Below are positions 16,722 through 25,903 of a DNA stretch of 64,000 bases, piece after piece. The stretch lies in contig OZ257260.1 of the NCBI GenBank assembly GCA_965279735.1, positions 3,038,001 through 3,102,000 of the forward strand, given 5' to 3'. The DNA comes from CAIUGU01 sp965279735 (lineage in GTDB: Bacteria; Pseudomonadota; Gammaproteobacteria; Steroidobacterales; Steroidobacteraceae). The notes under the pieces are model-generated. The model was not told the origin of the DNA. It was given only the letters and a program-made list of their open reading frames with translations, and searched no databases. The position numbers and the translations under genes are program-made. Numbering within the stretch: the stretch's first letter is position 1; each line of letters starts with the position of its first letter.

Positions 16722-18440
16722 ATGAAACTGGCAGGGGGATTAGGCAAGCTGGCCCAGGCAGGAGCCATCCTCTTTGCAACTCTCGTTACGGCCGCCGCCC
16801 CCGCTGCTGATGGCACGGACGACTTCAGGATCCTCTACTTCGAGTCCCTCAAGCCACTCACCGGGAACATCGCAGCCTCCGGGCAACTGAAGGCGGACGA
16901 TCCTCTCGCGACCGGCTTCAGTTTCGATGCATACGGCCGCCGCTTCGAACTGGCCCTCGAACGCAACTCAAAGCTGGTGCAGGATCCCGCGACCACCGCG
17001 ATAGCCTATCGCGGCGCCGTAGTACAGCAGCCGGGTTCGTGGGCGCGACTCACCAGCATTGGCGATGAGCTGCACGGCATGATCTGGGATGGCGCCGACC
17101 TGTACATCATTGAACCCGCCAACGATGCACGGGAATTCGTCGTTGCTCCGCTCGATCCCGCGCAGGCAGGTAACCTGATCTACCGCCTGAGCGACACGCT
17201 CGTCGATTTGGGACCCGATTTCTGCAGCGCCATTGACTTTCCTGCCGGCGAACCTGCGGACGGCCTCGCTTCCTTCAAGGCGCTGACGAGCGATCTCAAG
17301 ATGCAGGCGATCCTCCAGCAGGCGCCTGGCGCCGAGATGAGGTTGCGCCTTTCAGCCTTGGGCGATCCTTCCTTCCTGCAACGTTATGCCTCGGACACGG
17401 AAGCACGCAATGCAATCCTCGTCAGGCTCAACAACGTCGACGGAATTTTCAGCACGCAGCTCGGTGTCGAGATTCAGGTCAGCAACGTCACCCTGTACGG
17501 CAATGACAACAATCCGTTCACGGGGACGACAGATGCCGCGATGCTTCTCAATGAACTGGGCCTGACGAGAAGCAATACGCCAGTTTTACGCGCCGACGGC
17601 CTGACCCATTTGTTCACGGGCCGGAATCTCGATGGCGACACGGTTGGACTCGGTTACATCGACGCACTATGCCGCAGTCGTTATGGCGCTGCGCTGACCG
17701 AAACGCGGGGCCGCGGCGAGGCCATGGAATCCCTGATCACGGCCCATGAAATCGGCCACAACTTCGGCGCCATACACGACGGCATTGCAGAGTGCCGGGA
17801 CACCCTCCCGGAACGGTTCATCATGACGGCGTTCTTCCCTGCGCAAGGTCCCGAGATCACGTCCTTTTCCCAATGCAGTCTCGTGGCAATGTCCCAATCG
17901 CTTGCTGGCGCCGCGTGCCTCACTTCCCTGCCGCCTGCGGATGCGACCGTCGCTTTCGCTACTCCCCCCACAGGCCTCACGAACGGCCAAAGTTTCAACT
18001 GGTCTGTCACTGTCACCAATGCCGGCGTCCAGCAAGCTGCAGGCACAACCCTTTCGGTGACCTTGCCGGCGGGCATCACGGTCGAGGACGCAACCGTCAC
18101 CGGAGGCAGCTGCAGCAGCGGCGCCGGTACCGTTCAGTGCGCACTGGGACCCGTGCCCGGCAACGAAAGCCGGACAGTCGTCCTGCAACTGAGAGTCCAG
18201 GCTTCGGGACTGTCTACCGTCACGGCGCTGGCTGCCGCAACCAATGAAAACAATACGGCGAACAATTCTGCGAGCGCGGTCCTCGCCGTCGATGCCGCTG
18301 CGCCCGTCGTCACTACTCCCTCCGCACCGGCAACAGGATCAGGTGGCGGTGGAGGGGGTGGCGGAAGCATGCAGCTCTTGTGGCTGATGACATTGGGCCC
18401 GCTCGTCCTGGCCCGCAGACGCCGCAAACCCGCAGCCTGA
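16722..18440 (+). CDS. Secreted reprolysin-like (M12B) zinc metalloprotease with GlyGly-CTERM anchor
   Basis: 572 aa. Signal peptide (1-30), a propeptide-like region with a lone Cys (DLGPDFCSAIDF, about 167-180), then the catalytic domain with HEIGHNFGAIHD: His342, Glu343, His346 and His352 form the extended HExGHNxGxxHD zinc site of reprolysins. A DUF11/CARDB-like beta domain follows (about 405-535; NWSVTVTNAGVQQAAG, ENNTANNSAS). The end is a poly-Gly tract, a hydrophobic helix (MQLLWLMTLGPLVLA) and a basic tail RRRRKPAA: the GlyGly-CTERM sorting signal processed by rhombosortase in type II-secreting gammaproteobacteria. Surface-attached or released protease is inferred; substrate unknown. 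Confidence 0.85.
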   Translation: MKLAGGLGKLAQAGAILFATLVTAAAPAADGTDDFRILYFESLKPLTGNIAASGQLKADDPLATGFSFDAYGRRFELALERNSKLVQDPATTAIAYRGAVVQQPGSWARLTSIGDELHGMIWDGADLYIIEPANDAREFVVAPLDPAQAGNLIYRLSDTLVDLGPDFCSAIDFPAGEPADGLASFKALTSDLKMQAILQQAPGAEMRLRLSALGDPSFLQRYASDTEARNAILVRLNNVDGIFSTQLGVEIQVSNVTLYGNDNNPFTGTTDAAMLLNELGLTRSNTPVLRADGLTHLFTGRNLDGDTVGLGYIDALCRSRYGAALTETRGRGEAMESLITAHEIGHNFGAIHDGIAECRDTLPERFIMTAFFPAQGPEITSFSQCSLVAMSQSLAGAACLTSLPPADATVAFATPPTGLTNGQSFNWSVTVTNAGVQQAAGTTLSVTLPAGITVEDATVTGGSCSSGAGTVQCALGPVPGNESRTVVLQLRVQASGLSTVTALAAATNENNTANNSASAVLAVDAAAPVVTTPSAPATGSGGGGGGGGSMQLLWLMTLGPLVLARRRRKPAA

Positions 18441-18567
18441 CTCTCTCGCCTGCGGGCGCTCGTGATCGGCGCTCCCTTGAATCCCGCCGTTTCCGACTAC
18501 ACTTAGCTGCAAAGCTCTACGCTTCGAGTCCGGTACTTCATCGGACCCGTCATTTTTCAGCTGAGGC

Positions 18568-19506
18568 ATGGACTACAAGGACTACTACCAGACGATGGGC
18601 GTGGCGCGCGACGCGAGCCAGGACGCGATCAAGCGCGCGTACCGGAAACTTGCGCGCAAATACCACCCCGACGTCAGCAAGGAAGCGGGCGCCGAAGATA
18701 AATTCAAGGCGATGCAGGAGGCCTACGAGGTTCTGAAGGATCCCGAAAAACGCGCGGCCTATGACCGGCTGGGCGCCAACTGGCGGGCCGGCCAGGAATT
18801 CAGGCCACCGCCTGATTGGGGCAACGAGTTCGAATTCTCCAATGGCCGTGGCAGGGGCACCGAAGATCCCGGCTTCAGTGATTTCTTTTCTTCGCTCTTC
18901 GGCGGCGGCACGTTCGGTCGTGCGGGTGCAGGCAGGCGCGGCGGATATTCCGCAGCGGGGCAGGACCATGTGGCAGGCATCGAGATCAGCCTCGAAGAGG
19001 CGTACGCAGGCAGTACCCGCAACATCGAATTGGCCTCGCCACAACCCGGCACGGATCAGACCCGGACATTGCGGGTCAGTATTCCAGCGGGGGTCATTTC
19101 AGGTCAGCGCATCCGGCTGGGAGGGCAAGGCAGTCCCGGAATGGGTGGCGGTGCAGCAGGCGATCTCTACCTCGAAATCACTTTTGCATCCCATCCGCTC
19201 TTCACTGCCGAAGGGCGCGACGTTCTCCTTGCCTTGCCGATTGCTCCCTGGGAAGCGGCGCTGGGCGCCACTGTGCAAGCCCCCACGCTGGGCGGTCCGG
19301 TCGATATGCGGATTCCGAAGGGAGCACGCGCGGGACAGCGCTTGCGGCTGAAAGGCCGGGGTCTGCCGGGCAATCCTGCAGGCGACCAGTTTGTCGTACT
19401 GAAGATCGTGGTGCCGCCCGCCGACACGCCCCGAGCGCGCGAACTCTATGAACAGATGCAGCGCGAGCTCGAGTTTGATCCGCGTGCGGAACTCACTACC
19501 GACTAG
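18568..19506 (+). CDS. cbpA: CbpA-type J-domain co-chaperone (DnaJ without zinc finger)
   Basis: 312 aa. J domain at residues 4-70 with the HPD tripeptide (RKYHPDVSK) that activates DnaK ATPase; a Gly/Phe-rich linker (about 75-135, FFSSLFGGGTFGRAGAGRRGG); then two beta-sandwich C-terminal substrate domains (about 138-305). There are no Cys-rich CxxCxGxG repeats, so this is CbpA-like rather than DnaJ. No cbpM follows. It shares the four bases CTAG with the end of the convergent FixJ-type gene: the same TAG serves as stop on both strands. Confidence 0.92.
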   Translation: MDYKDYYQTMGVARDASQDAIKRAYRKLARKYHPDVSKEAGAEDKFKAMQEAYEVLKDPEKRAAYDRLGANWRAGQEFRPPPDWGNEFEFSNGRGRGTEDPGFSDFFSSLFGGGTFGRAGAGRRGGYSAAGQDHVAGIEISLEEAYAGSTRNIELASPQPGTDQTRTLRVSIPAGVISGQRIRLGGQGSPGMGGGAAGDLYLEITFASHPLFTAEGRDVLLALPIAPWEAALGATVQAPTLGGPVDMRIPKGARAGQRLRLKGRGLPGNPAGDQFVVLKIVVPPADTPRARELYEQMQRELEFDPRAELTTD

Positions 19507-20108
19507 TCGTCGCCGGCTTCAAGCACCATCCGCACGAGGTGCGCGAGCGAAGCAGCCTCCATCTTTTCCATCACCCGCCCGCGATGAATCTCGACCGTAC
19601 GCTGGCTTAAAGTCAGGTCACCTGCGATCACCTTGTTGGCCTTGCCCTCCACCACCAGGCGCATGACCTCCATTTCCCGCGGCGTCAGCGAAGCGAAGCG
19701 GCTGCGGATCACGGCTTTTTCACCGAGCACTGCCCGGTTGGCCGCGTCTTTCGCCAGGGCCCGGCTCACCTTTTCGAGCAATTCATGGTCGCGAAAGGAT
19801 TTCTGCAGAAAATCGGTGGCGCCCGCCTGCATGGCTCCCACCGCGGTAGGCACATCTCCATGACCTGTCATGAAGATGATCGGCAGGATCGCGCGCCTCT
19901 CGTTCAGTTGCGCCTGCAGCTCGAGCCCTGACATGCCGGGCATGCTGATATCGAGCAGGAGGCACCCCGGCTGATCGTGGTCGTACGCCGCCAGGAATTC
20001 CCGCGCCGACGCAAAAGTCTCCACCTGATGACCCGCGGCCACCAGCAGCGTGACCAGCGATTCCCGGACGGAAGGGTCGTCGTCGACAACGAAAACCCGG
20101 GAAGCCAT
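19503..20108 (-). CDS. FixJ/NarL-type response regulator
   Basis: 201 aa from MASRVFVVDDD (a start 7 codons upstream is also open). Receiver domain at 1-120 with the acidic pair DDD at 9-11, phospho-acceptor Asp53 in LLLDISMPG, Thr in FMTGHGDVP and Lys in QKSF. The C-terminal LuxR-type helix-turn-helix (about 140-195) has LTPREMEVMRLVVEGKANKVIA and TVEIHRGRVMEKM. FixJ-group regulators activate transcription once phosphorylated by a PAS-containing kinase; no histidine kinase is next to it. It is divergent from a REC-PAS-GGDEF-EAL gene across 108 bp. Confidence 0.9.
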   Translation of the reverse strand: MASRVFVVDDDPSVRESLVTLLVAAGHQVETFASAREFLAAYDHDQPGCLLLDISMPGMSGLELQAQLNERRAILPIIFMTGHGDVPTAVGAMQAGATDFLQKSFRDHELLEKVSRALAKDAANRAVLGEKAVIRSRFASLTPREMEVMRLVVEGKANKVIAGDLTLSQRTVEIHRGRVMEKMEAASLAHLVRMVLEAGDD

Positions 20109-20176
20109 TGCTGGGAGGGAGGTCTGCATTGAGAGGGGATTCTAGAGAGTTCGCGATCAGGATGGCACCGGCAATC

Positions 20177-20207
20177 TTGCGGCGGGACGATGGTCTGCGC
20201 GTATACT
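20177..20207 (+). promoter_or_regulatory. Sigma-70-like promoter for the REC-PAS-GGDEF-EAL gene
   Basis: TTGCGG (20177-20182), 19-base spacer, TATACT (20202-20207). The -10 is strong; the spacer is slightly long. Transcription would begin about 20213-20215, only 2-4 bases before the ATG at 20217, predicting an almost leaderless mRNA. There is no Shine-Dalgarno between. Confidence 0.4.
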
Positions 20208-20216
20208 CGCGCACGC

Positions 20217-22271
20217 ATGGATTCCGCGCACGTCCTGCTGATCGATTCGCATCCGGATGACGAGCAGCTCATTCGTGAAGAGCTCGCCCTGATCCGCGGC
20301 CAGCCTTTCAGGGTGGAGGTGGTTCGCACCATTGGCGAAGCCTTGAGCCGGCTGCGACAGGGCCGCATCGACGTCATCCTCCTCGATCTCAATCTCCCCG
20401 ACAGCCTGGGACTGACCACCTTCCTGCGTTTGCAGCCCAAGGCGGACGACCTCCCGATCATCGTGCTCGTGGGCCAGGTGGATGAAGACCTTGGGCTGGA
20501 GGCCGTTGAACGTGGCGCGCTCGACTATCTCGTCAAGCAGCAGGTGGTCAGCAATCTGCTTCTCAAGGCCCTGCGTTACGCCACCGAGCGTACTCACACG
20601 CTGCTGGCCCTGAAGGCTTCGGAGAGCCGCTACCGCGAGCTGTACGAAAACGTCGTGGCAGGCGTCTTCCAGACGACGCCTGACGGCAAGTTCATGGCGG
20701 GCAATCCCGCGCTGGTCCGCATGCTGGGCTATGCCTCAGAGGACGAGCTGCTCGAGCTCGACATCTCCCGGGACATCTACATGTTCCCCGAAGACCGGGC
20801 GAACTGGGTCCGCAACATCGCCGCAGGCGAGATCCGAAATGCCGAACTCACCCTGAAGCGCAAGGACGGCCACAAGATGGTCGTGCTCGAGAATTCGCGT
20901 GCAGTCACTGGAGAGAACGGCGAGGTGCTGTATTACGAAGGCACGCTCACTGACATCACCGAAGCGCATGAACTCAGCAAGCAGCTGTCCTTCGAGGCGA
21001 GCCACGATGCGCTCACGGGGCTGATCAACCGCCGCGAGTTCGAGATCCGCCTCCAGCGCGCACTCGACACCTCGCAAGCGACGGGTGCCACGCACGCCGT
21101 GTGCTATCTCGATCTCGACCAGTTCAAGATCATCAACGATACCTGCGGCCATATCGCCGGCGATGAACTGCTGCGGCAGCTGGCGCAGGTGCTGTCGGCA
21201 AAGGTGCGCGCCAACGACTGCATCGCGCGCCTGGGGGGCGACGAGTTCGGAATCCTGCTGCACAGTTGCCAGCTCGACGACGGCATCAACATCGCGAAGA
21301 ACATCCTCAAGACCATCGAACAACACCAGTTCGTGTGGGGCAGCAACATGTTTACGGCTGGTGGCAGCATTGGTCTCGTACCGGTCACTTCCGGACATCG
21401 CCGTCTGACGACAGTGCTGCAGGCCGCGGACGCTGCCTGTTACGCAGCCAAGGACCAGGGCCGCAACCGCGTGCATGTCTATCAGGAAGACGACACGCTG
21501 GTCGCCCAGCGTCACGGCGAAATGCAGTGGGTTTCGCGGGTGAAGCGCGCGCTCGTCGAGAACCGCTTTTTCCTTGAGGGGCAGCCGCTGGTTCCCGTAC
21601 TGGGTGACCGCAGCGCGCCCTGCGACTATGAACTGCTCGTACGCATGCGCGATGAATCGGGGCGAGTCGTGCCGCCAGGCGCATTTCTGCCGGCGGTCGA
21701 GCGATACAACCTTTCACAGCGGCTGGACCAGTGGGTCATCAACCATGTCCTCGAATGGGTTGCCGCGCATCGCGAAACCCGCACCCGCATTGCGCGTGTC
21801 TACATCAATCTCTCGGGAGATTCGGTTGGCGACCCGCAACTGCTCGATTTCATTGTCGCGAAGCTGCGGGAAACACGCGTGCCGCCCGAGAAAATCGGTT
21901 TTGAAATCACCGAAACAGCGGCGATCGGCAACCTGACACGGGCCAACCAGTTGATCAACGACCTGAAGAAGCTGGGTTGCACGTTCGGGCTCGACGATTT
22001 CGGCAGCGGGGTATCCTCTTTCGCCTACCTGAAGGCGCTGGCCGTCGATCATCTGAAAATCGACGGGCTGTTCGTCGGCAACATCGTCAACGATCCGATC
22101 GACTACGAAATGGTCCGCTCCATCACCGACATCGGGCACGTCATGGGCAAGAAAGTCGTGGCCGAATCGGTGGAGCATGAGGCCATCCTCGAGAAGCTCG
22201 TCAAGATCGGCTGCGACTATGCACAGGGTTTCGCGGTGGGCGCCCCGGTACCGCTCGACGAGATCGTCTAG
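20217..22271 (+). CDS. REC-PAS-GGDEF-EAL cyclic-di-GMP turnover protein
   Basis: 684 aa, soluble, beginning MDSAHVLLIDSHPDDEQ. Receiver domain (1-120; Asp in LLDLNLPDS), PAS domain (about 140-260; ending YEGTLTDITEAHELS), GGDEF domain (about 270-425) with intact GGDEF and the inhibitory I-site RAND five residues before it, EAL domain (about 440-680). The EAL signature itself reads ELL (YELLVRM), but the other phosphodiesterase residues are present: NLS, FEITET, LDDFGSG, LKIDG, AESVE and the closing QGF. Both synthesis and hydrolysis are therefore possible; the ELL variant leaves phosphodiesterase activity uncertain. It is divergent from the FixJ-type gene and converges on pyc, sharing CTAG as a double stop. 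Confidence 0.92.
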   Translation: MDSAHVLLIDSHPDDEQLIREELALIRGQPFRVEVVRTIGEALSRLRQGRIDVILLDLNLPDSLGLTTFLRLQPKADDLPIIVLVGQVDEDLGLEAVERGALDYLVKQQVVSNLLLKALRYATERTHTLLALKASESRYRELYENVVAGVFQTTPDGKFMAGNPALVRMLGYASEDELLELDISRDIYMFPEDRANWVRNIAAGEIRNAELTLKRKDGHKMVVLENSRAVTGENGEVLYYEGTLTDITEAHELSKQLSFEASHDALTGLINRREFEIRLQRALDTSQATGATHAVCYLDLDQFKIINDTCGHIAGDELLRQLAQVLSAKVRANDCIARLGGDEFGILLHSCQLDDGINIAKNILKTIEQHQFVWGSNMFTAGGSIGLVPVTSGHRRLTTVLQAADAACYAAKDQGRNRVHVYQEDDTLVAQRHGEMQWVSRVKRALVENRFFLEGQPLVPVLGDRSAPCDYELLVRMRDESGRVVPPGAFLPAVERYNLSQRLDQWVINHVLEWVAAHRETRTRIARVYINLSGDSVGDPQLLDFIVAKLRETRVPPEKIGFEITETAAIGNLTRANQLINDLKKLGCTFGLDDFGSGVSSFAYLKALAVDHLKIDGLFVGNIVNDPIDYEMVRSITDIGHVMGKKVVAESVEHEAILEKLVKIGCDYAQGFAVGAPVPLDEIV

Positions 22272-25200
22272 TTTTTCAGGACCACCAGCAGGTCCTTCGC
22301 GTCGACGAGTTCACCCGTCCGGGTGAGGACCTCGGCAACGGTGCCATCGCGCTCGGCCCGCACGGAAGTCTCCATCTTCATCGCTTCGATCGTGACGATG
22401 ACGTCCCCTCGCAGCACCTGTGCGCCGACGTTTACACAAACCGTTGCAATGGTGCCCGGCATCGGCGCTGCCACGTGGTCGGGATTCGCGGCATCTGCCT
22501 TGCGACGCGGAGGCCTGGCGGCCACGGCGCCCCGATCCACGACTCGCACCGACCGCGGCTGGCCGTTGAGTTCGAAGAACGCCGTCCGGGTACCGTCTTC
22601 GTGGCCCTCACTCATCGTGACGAAGCGGATGATCAGCGACTTGCCTCGCTCCAGCTCGACGGTGATTTCCTGGCCCGGCTCCATCCCGTAGAAAAAGACC
22701 GGCGTGGGCAGCATGCTCACCCGCCCGTAGGCCGCCCGCTCCTTGGTGAAGTCGAGAAAAACCTTCGGATACATCAGATACGACGCGAGTTCGTCGTCCG
22801 TGATTTCACGACCGCATTTCGCCTGTGCCTCAGCGCGGGTAGCGGCGAGGTCTGCGGGAGGCAGACTTTCACCGGGGCGGCTGGTGAGAGGCGTCGCCCC
22901 TTTCAGCACCTTCTTCTGCAGCTCTGGAGGAAAGCCGCCATAAGGCTGCCCCAAGTCACCATGGAAGAAAGAAACGACCGATTCGGGAAACGCGATTTCC
23001 TTGTCGGGATTCACGACGTCCTCCGGCGTCAATCCGCTCGTCACCATGAACAGCGCCATGTCGCCGACGACCTTCGAGGTGGGAGTGACCTTCACGATAT
23101 CGCCGAACAGTTCATTCACCTCCGCATAGGCGTTGGCAACCTCGGACCAGCGCGTGGCCTCGATCCCGAGAGAGCGGGCCTGTTCCCGCAGGTTCGTGAA
23201 CTGACCACCCGGCATGCCATGCAGGTAAACCTCCGAGGCACCGGCCTTAAGATCGCTTTCGAAAGCGGCGTAACGATGGCGCACCTGTTCCCAATACGCA
23301 GACAACAGACGCAGATCGCCGGGGTCGATACCGGTATCACGGGCTCCGTAGCGCAGCGCTTCGACAATCGAGCCTAGATTCGGTTGCGAAGTCAGTCCAC
23401 TCAACGCATCGAGTGCGCCATCGACTGCATCCGCGCCCGCCTCGATTGCCGCCAGCACGCTCGCCGCCGCGATGCCACTGGTGTCGTGCGTATGAAAATG
23501 AATGGGCAGGCCTATTTCTTCCTTCAGCGTTTTCACCAGGGTAAAAGCGGCGGCAGGGCGGCAGAGACCGGCCATGTCCTTGATGGCGAGAATATGGGCA
23601 CCGGCAGCCTTGAGCTCACCCGCCATGCGCAGGTAGTACTTGAGGTCGTACTTCGTCTGCTTCGGATCGGTGAGATTGCCGGTGTAGCAGATCGCGGCCT
23701 CGCAGAGCTTGCCCGATGCGAGCACCGCATCCATCGCGACGCGCATGTTCGGCACCCAGTTGAGCGAATCGAAAACACGAAAGAGATCGATGCCTCCGGC
23801 TGCGGCACGCTCTACGAAATAGCGCACCACATTGTCGGGATAGTTCGTGTACCCGACCGCATTCGCCGAACGGAGCAGCATCTGCAGCAGGAGGTTCGGC
23901 ATGGCCTCACGCAGGGCTGCCAACCGTTCCCACGGACATTCCTTCAGGAATCGCATGGCGACATCGAACGTCGCACCGCCCCAGCATTCCACCGAGAACA
24001 GGTTCGGCACCAGCTGCGCGTAGGCCGGCGCGATCGCCAGCATGTCGTAGCTGCGCATCCGCGTCGCCAGCAGTGACTGATGCGCATCACGCATCGTCGT
24101 GTCGGTGAGCAGCACCTGTGGCTGCGCCAGCATCCATTCTGCAAATTTCACCGGGCCCAACTCGGCAAGCCGCTGCCTGGTTCCGGGTTGTGGATCCGGC
24201 GTGCGGGGTCTCGGGATCACCGGCACCGTCGCGACTGTTGGCTTCTGCCTGCCTTTGACTTCCGGATTGCCATTCACGACGACGTCGCCGATGAAGTTGA
24301 GCAGGCGCGTAGCCCTGTCGCGACGCTTCTGGAAGCGGAAGAGCTCGGGAGTCTGGTCGAGGAACTTGGTGGTGTAGTCCGCATTCAGGAACTGCGGATG
24401 CATGATGAGCTGGTCGAGGAAGCGCAGGTTGGTCGCCACGCCGCGGATCCGGAACTCGGTCAGGGCCCGATGCATCCGCGCTATGGTCGTCTCGGGCGTC
24501 CTGGACCAGACGGTGATCTTTACCAGCAGCGAATCGTACGACCGCGTGATGATGGCGCCCGCATACGCCGTGCCCCCATCCAGCCGGGTCCCAAAGCCCT
24601 CCGGGCTGCGGTACGCGGTGATGCGACCGTAATCCGGAATGAAATTGTTCTCGGGGTCTTCGGTGGTGACCCGGCACTGCATTGCGTGCGCCAGCAGGCG
24701 GATTTCTGACTGCACGGGTACGCCACTCTCGGCGTCGCCAATCGTCGCGCCCTCGGCAATGCGAATCTGTGCTCGCACCAGATCGATGCCCGTCACGGCT
24801 TCCGTCACGGTGTGCTCGACCTGGATGCGCGGATTCACTTCGATGAAGTAGAACCTGCCGGTCTCCGCGTCCTGGAGGAACTCGACGGTGCCGGCATTGC
24901 GATAGTTCACCGCCCGGCCGATCTTGATGGCTGCATCACACAGCGACTGCCGCTGCTCATCGCTCAGGAATGCCGCGGGCGCCCGCTCGACGACCTTCTG
25001 GTTGCGACGCTGCACCGTGCAGTCGCGCTCGAACAGGTGCACGAGATTGCCGTGGGTGTCGCCCAGTATCTGCACTTCGATATGCCGCGCGCGACGCACC
25101 AGCTTTTCCAGATAGACCTCGTCGTTGCCGAACGCGGCCTTCGCTTCGCGCCGGGCGGCAGCGACCGAATCCTTGAGATCCTCAGGCTTCTCGATGACGC

Positions 25201-25723
25201 GCATGCCCCGCCCGCCGCCGCCCCAGCTCGCCTTGAGCATCAACGGGTAACCCACTTCGAGCGCCATTCGCTCGACCTCTCCTTCATCCAGCGGCAAGGG
25301 CGGAGTCGCAGGCATCACGGGCACACCGGCCGAGACGGCCAGATTGCGCGCCTGCACCTTGTTGCCCAGGCGACGCATGGTGTCCGGCGTGGGCCCGACG
25401 AAGATCAATCCAGCGGCGGAACACGCTTCGCCGAATTCCGGATTCTCGGAGAGGAATCCGTACCCGGGATGGATAGCGTCGGCGTGGGCCCCGCGAGCGA
25501 TGCGGATGATGTCCGCGATGTCGAGATACGCCTCGACCGGCCCCTTGCCGCTGCCGACCAGATAGCTCTCGTCCGCCTTCATCCGATGCAGTGAGAACCG
25601 GTCTTCCTGCGAGTAGATGGCGACGGTGCGGATGCCGAGCTCGGTGGCGGCCCGCATGACCCGGATGGCGATCTCGCCGCGGTTGGCTATGACGAGCGTC
25701 TTGATCCTGGGTGTGAAGGCCAC
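22268..25723 (-). CDS. pyc: Pyruvate carboxylase (single chain)
   Basis: 1151 aa, the size of one-chain pyruvate carboxylases. Makes oxaloacetate from pyruvate, bicarbonate and ATP (anaplerosis/gluconeogenesis). Biotin carboxylase domain (1-455; IANRGEIAIRV, GYGFLSENP, the GGGGRGM ATP loop, FIEVNPRIQVEHTVTE); carboxyltransferase domain (about 540-830; LLTDTTMRDAHQSLLATR, FHTHDTSGIAAA); a PYC-specific allosteric region; and a C-terminal biotinyl domain with EAMKMETSV. The order BC-CT-BCCP in one polypeptide separates it from acetyl-CoA carboxylase and two-subunit oxaloacetate decarboxylase. Its stop overlaps that of the GGDEF-EAL gene. Confidence 0.95.
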   Translation of the reverse strand: MAFTPRIKTLVIANRGEIAIRVMRAATELGIRTVAIYSQEDRFSLHRMKADESYLVGSGKGPVEAYLDIADIIRIARGAHADAIHPGYGFLSENPEFGEACSAAGLIFVGPTPDTMRRLGNKVQARNLAVSAGVPVMPATPPLPLDEGEVERMALEVGYPLMLKASWGGGGRGMRVIEKPEDLKDSVAAARREAKAAFGNDEVYLEKLVRRARHIEVQILGDTHGNLVHLFERDCTVQRRNQKVVERAPAAFLSDEQRQSLCDAAIKIGRAVNYRNAGTVEFLQDAETGRFYFIEVNPRIQVEHTVTEAVTGIDLVRAQIRIAEGATIGDAESGVPVQSEIRLLAHAMQCRVTTEDPENNFIPDYGRITAYRSPEGFGTRLDGGTAYAGAIITRSYDSLLVKITVWSRTPETTIARMHRALTEFRIRGVATNLRFLDQLIMHPQFLNADYTTKFLDQTPELFRFQKRRDRATRLLNFIGDVVVNGNPEVKGRQKPTVATVPVIPRPRTPDPQPGTRQRLAELGPVKFAEWMLAQPQVLLTDTTMRDAHQSLLATRMRSYDMLAIAPAYAQLVPNLFSVECWGGATFDVAMRFLKECPWERLAALREAMPNLLLQMLLRSANAVGYTNYPDNVVRYFVERAAAGGIDLFRVFDSLNWVPNMRVAMDAVLASGKLCEAAICYTGNLTDPKQTKYDLKYYLRMAGELKAAGAHILAIKDMAGLCRPAAAFTLVKTLKEEIGLPIHFHTHDTSGIAAASVLAAIEAGADAVDGALDALSGLTSQPNLGSIVEALRYGARDTGIDPGDLRLLSAYWEQVRHRYAAFESDLKAGASEVYLHGMPGGQFTNLREQARSLGIEATRWSEVANAYAEVNELFGDIVKVTPTSKVVGDMALFMVTSGLTPEDVVNPDKEIAFPESVVSFFHGDLGQPYGGFPPELQKKVLKGATPLTSRPGESLPPADLAATRAEAQAKCGREITDDELASYLMYPKVFLDFTKERAAYGRVSMLPTPVFFYGMEPGQEITVELERGKSLIIRFVTMSEGHEDGTRTAFFELNGQPRSVRVVDRGAVAARPPRRKADAANPDHVAAPMPGTIATVCVNVGAQVLRGDVIVTIEAMKMETSVRAERDGTVAEVLTRTGELVDAKDLLVVLKN

Positions 25724-25903
25724 AGTGCGGTCCTTGGGAAGAATGACCGCTCATGCAAATGCAAGAACCAGACCGCGCGGGTCCTTGGGTTCCGGAGCCA
25801 GAAGCTGTCCGGCGGACAAACACGATGTTGAGCGGGCGGGAGTCCAGGACTGCCCAGTTCAACGGGGGGTGTGCACCCTTCTTGCTCGCCAGCGGGAACA
25901 GAC

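Noticed and set aside
22268..25723. Acetyl-CoA carboxylase biotin carboxylase plus separate subunits
   Set aside because: BC, carboxyltransferase and biotinyl domains are in one continuous polypeptide with the pyruvate-type CT motif, so pyruvate carboxylase fits.
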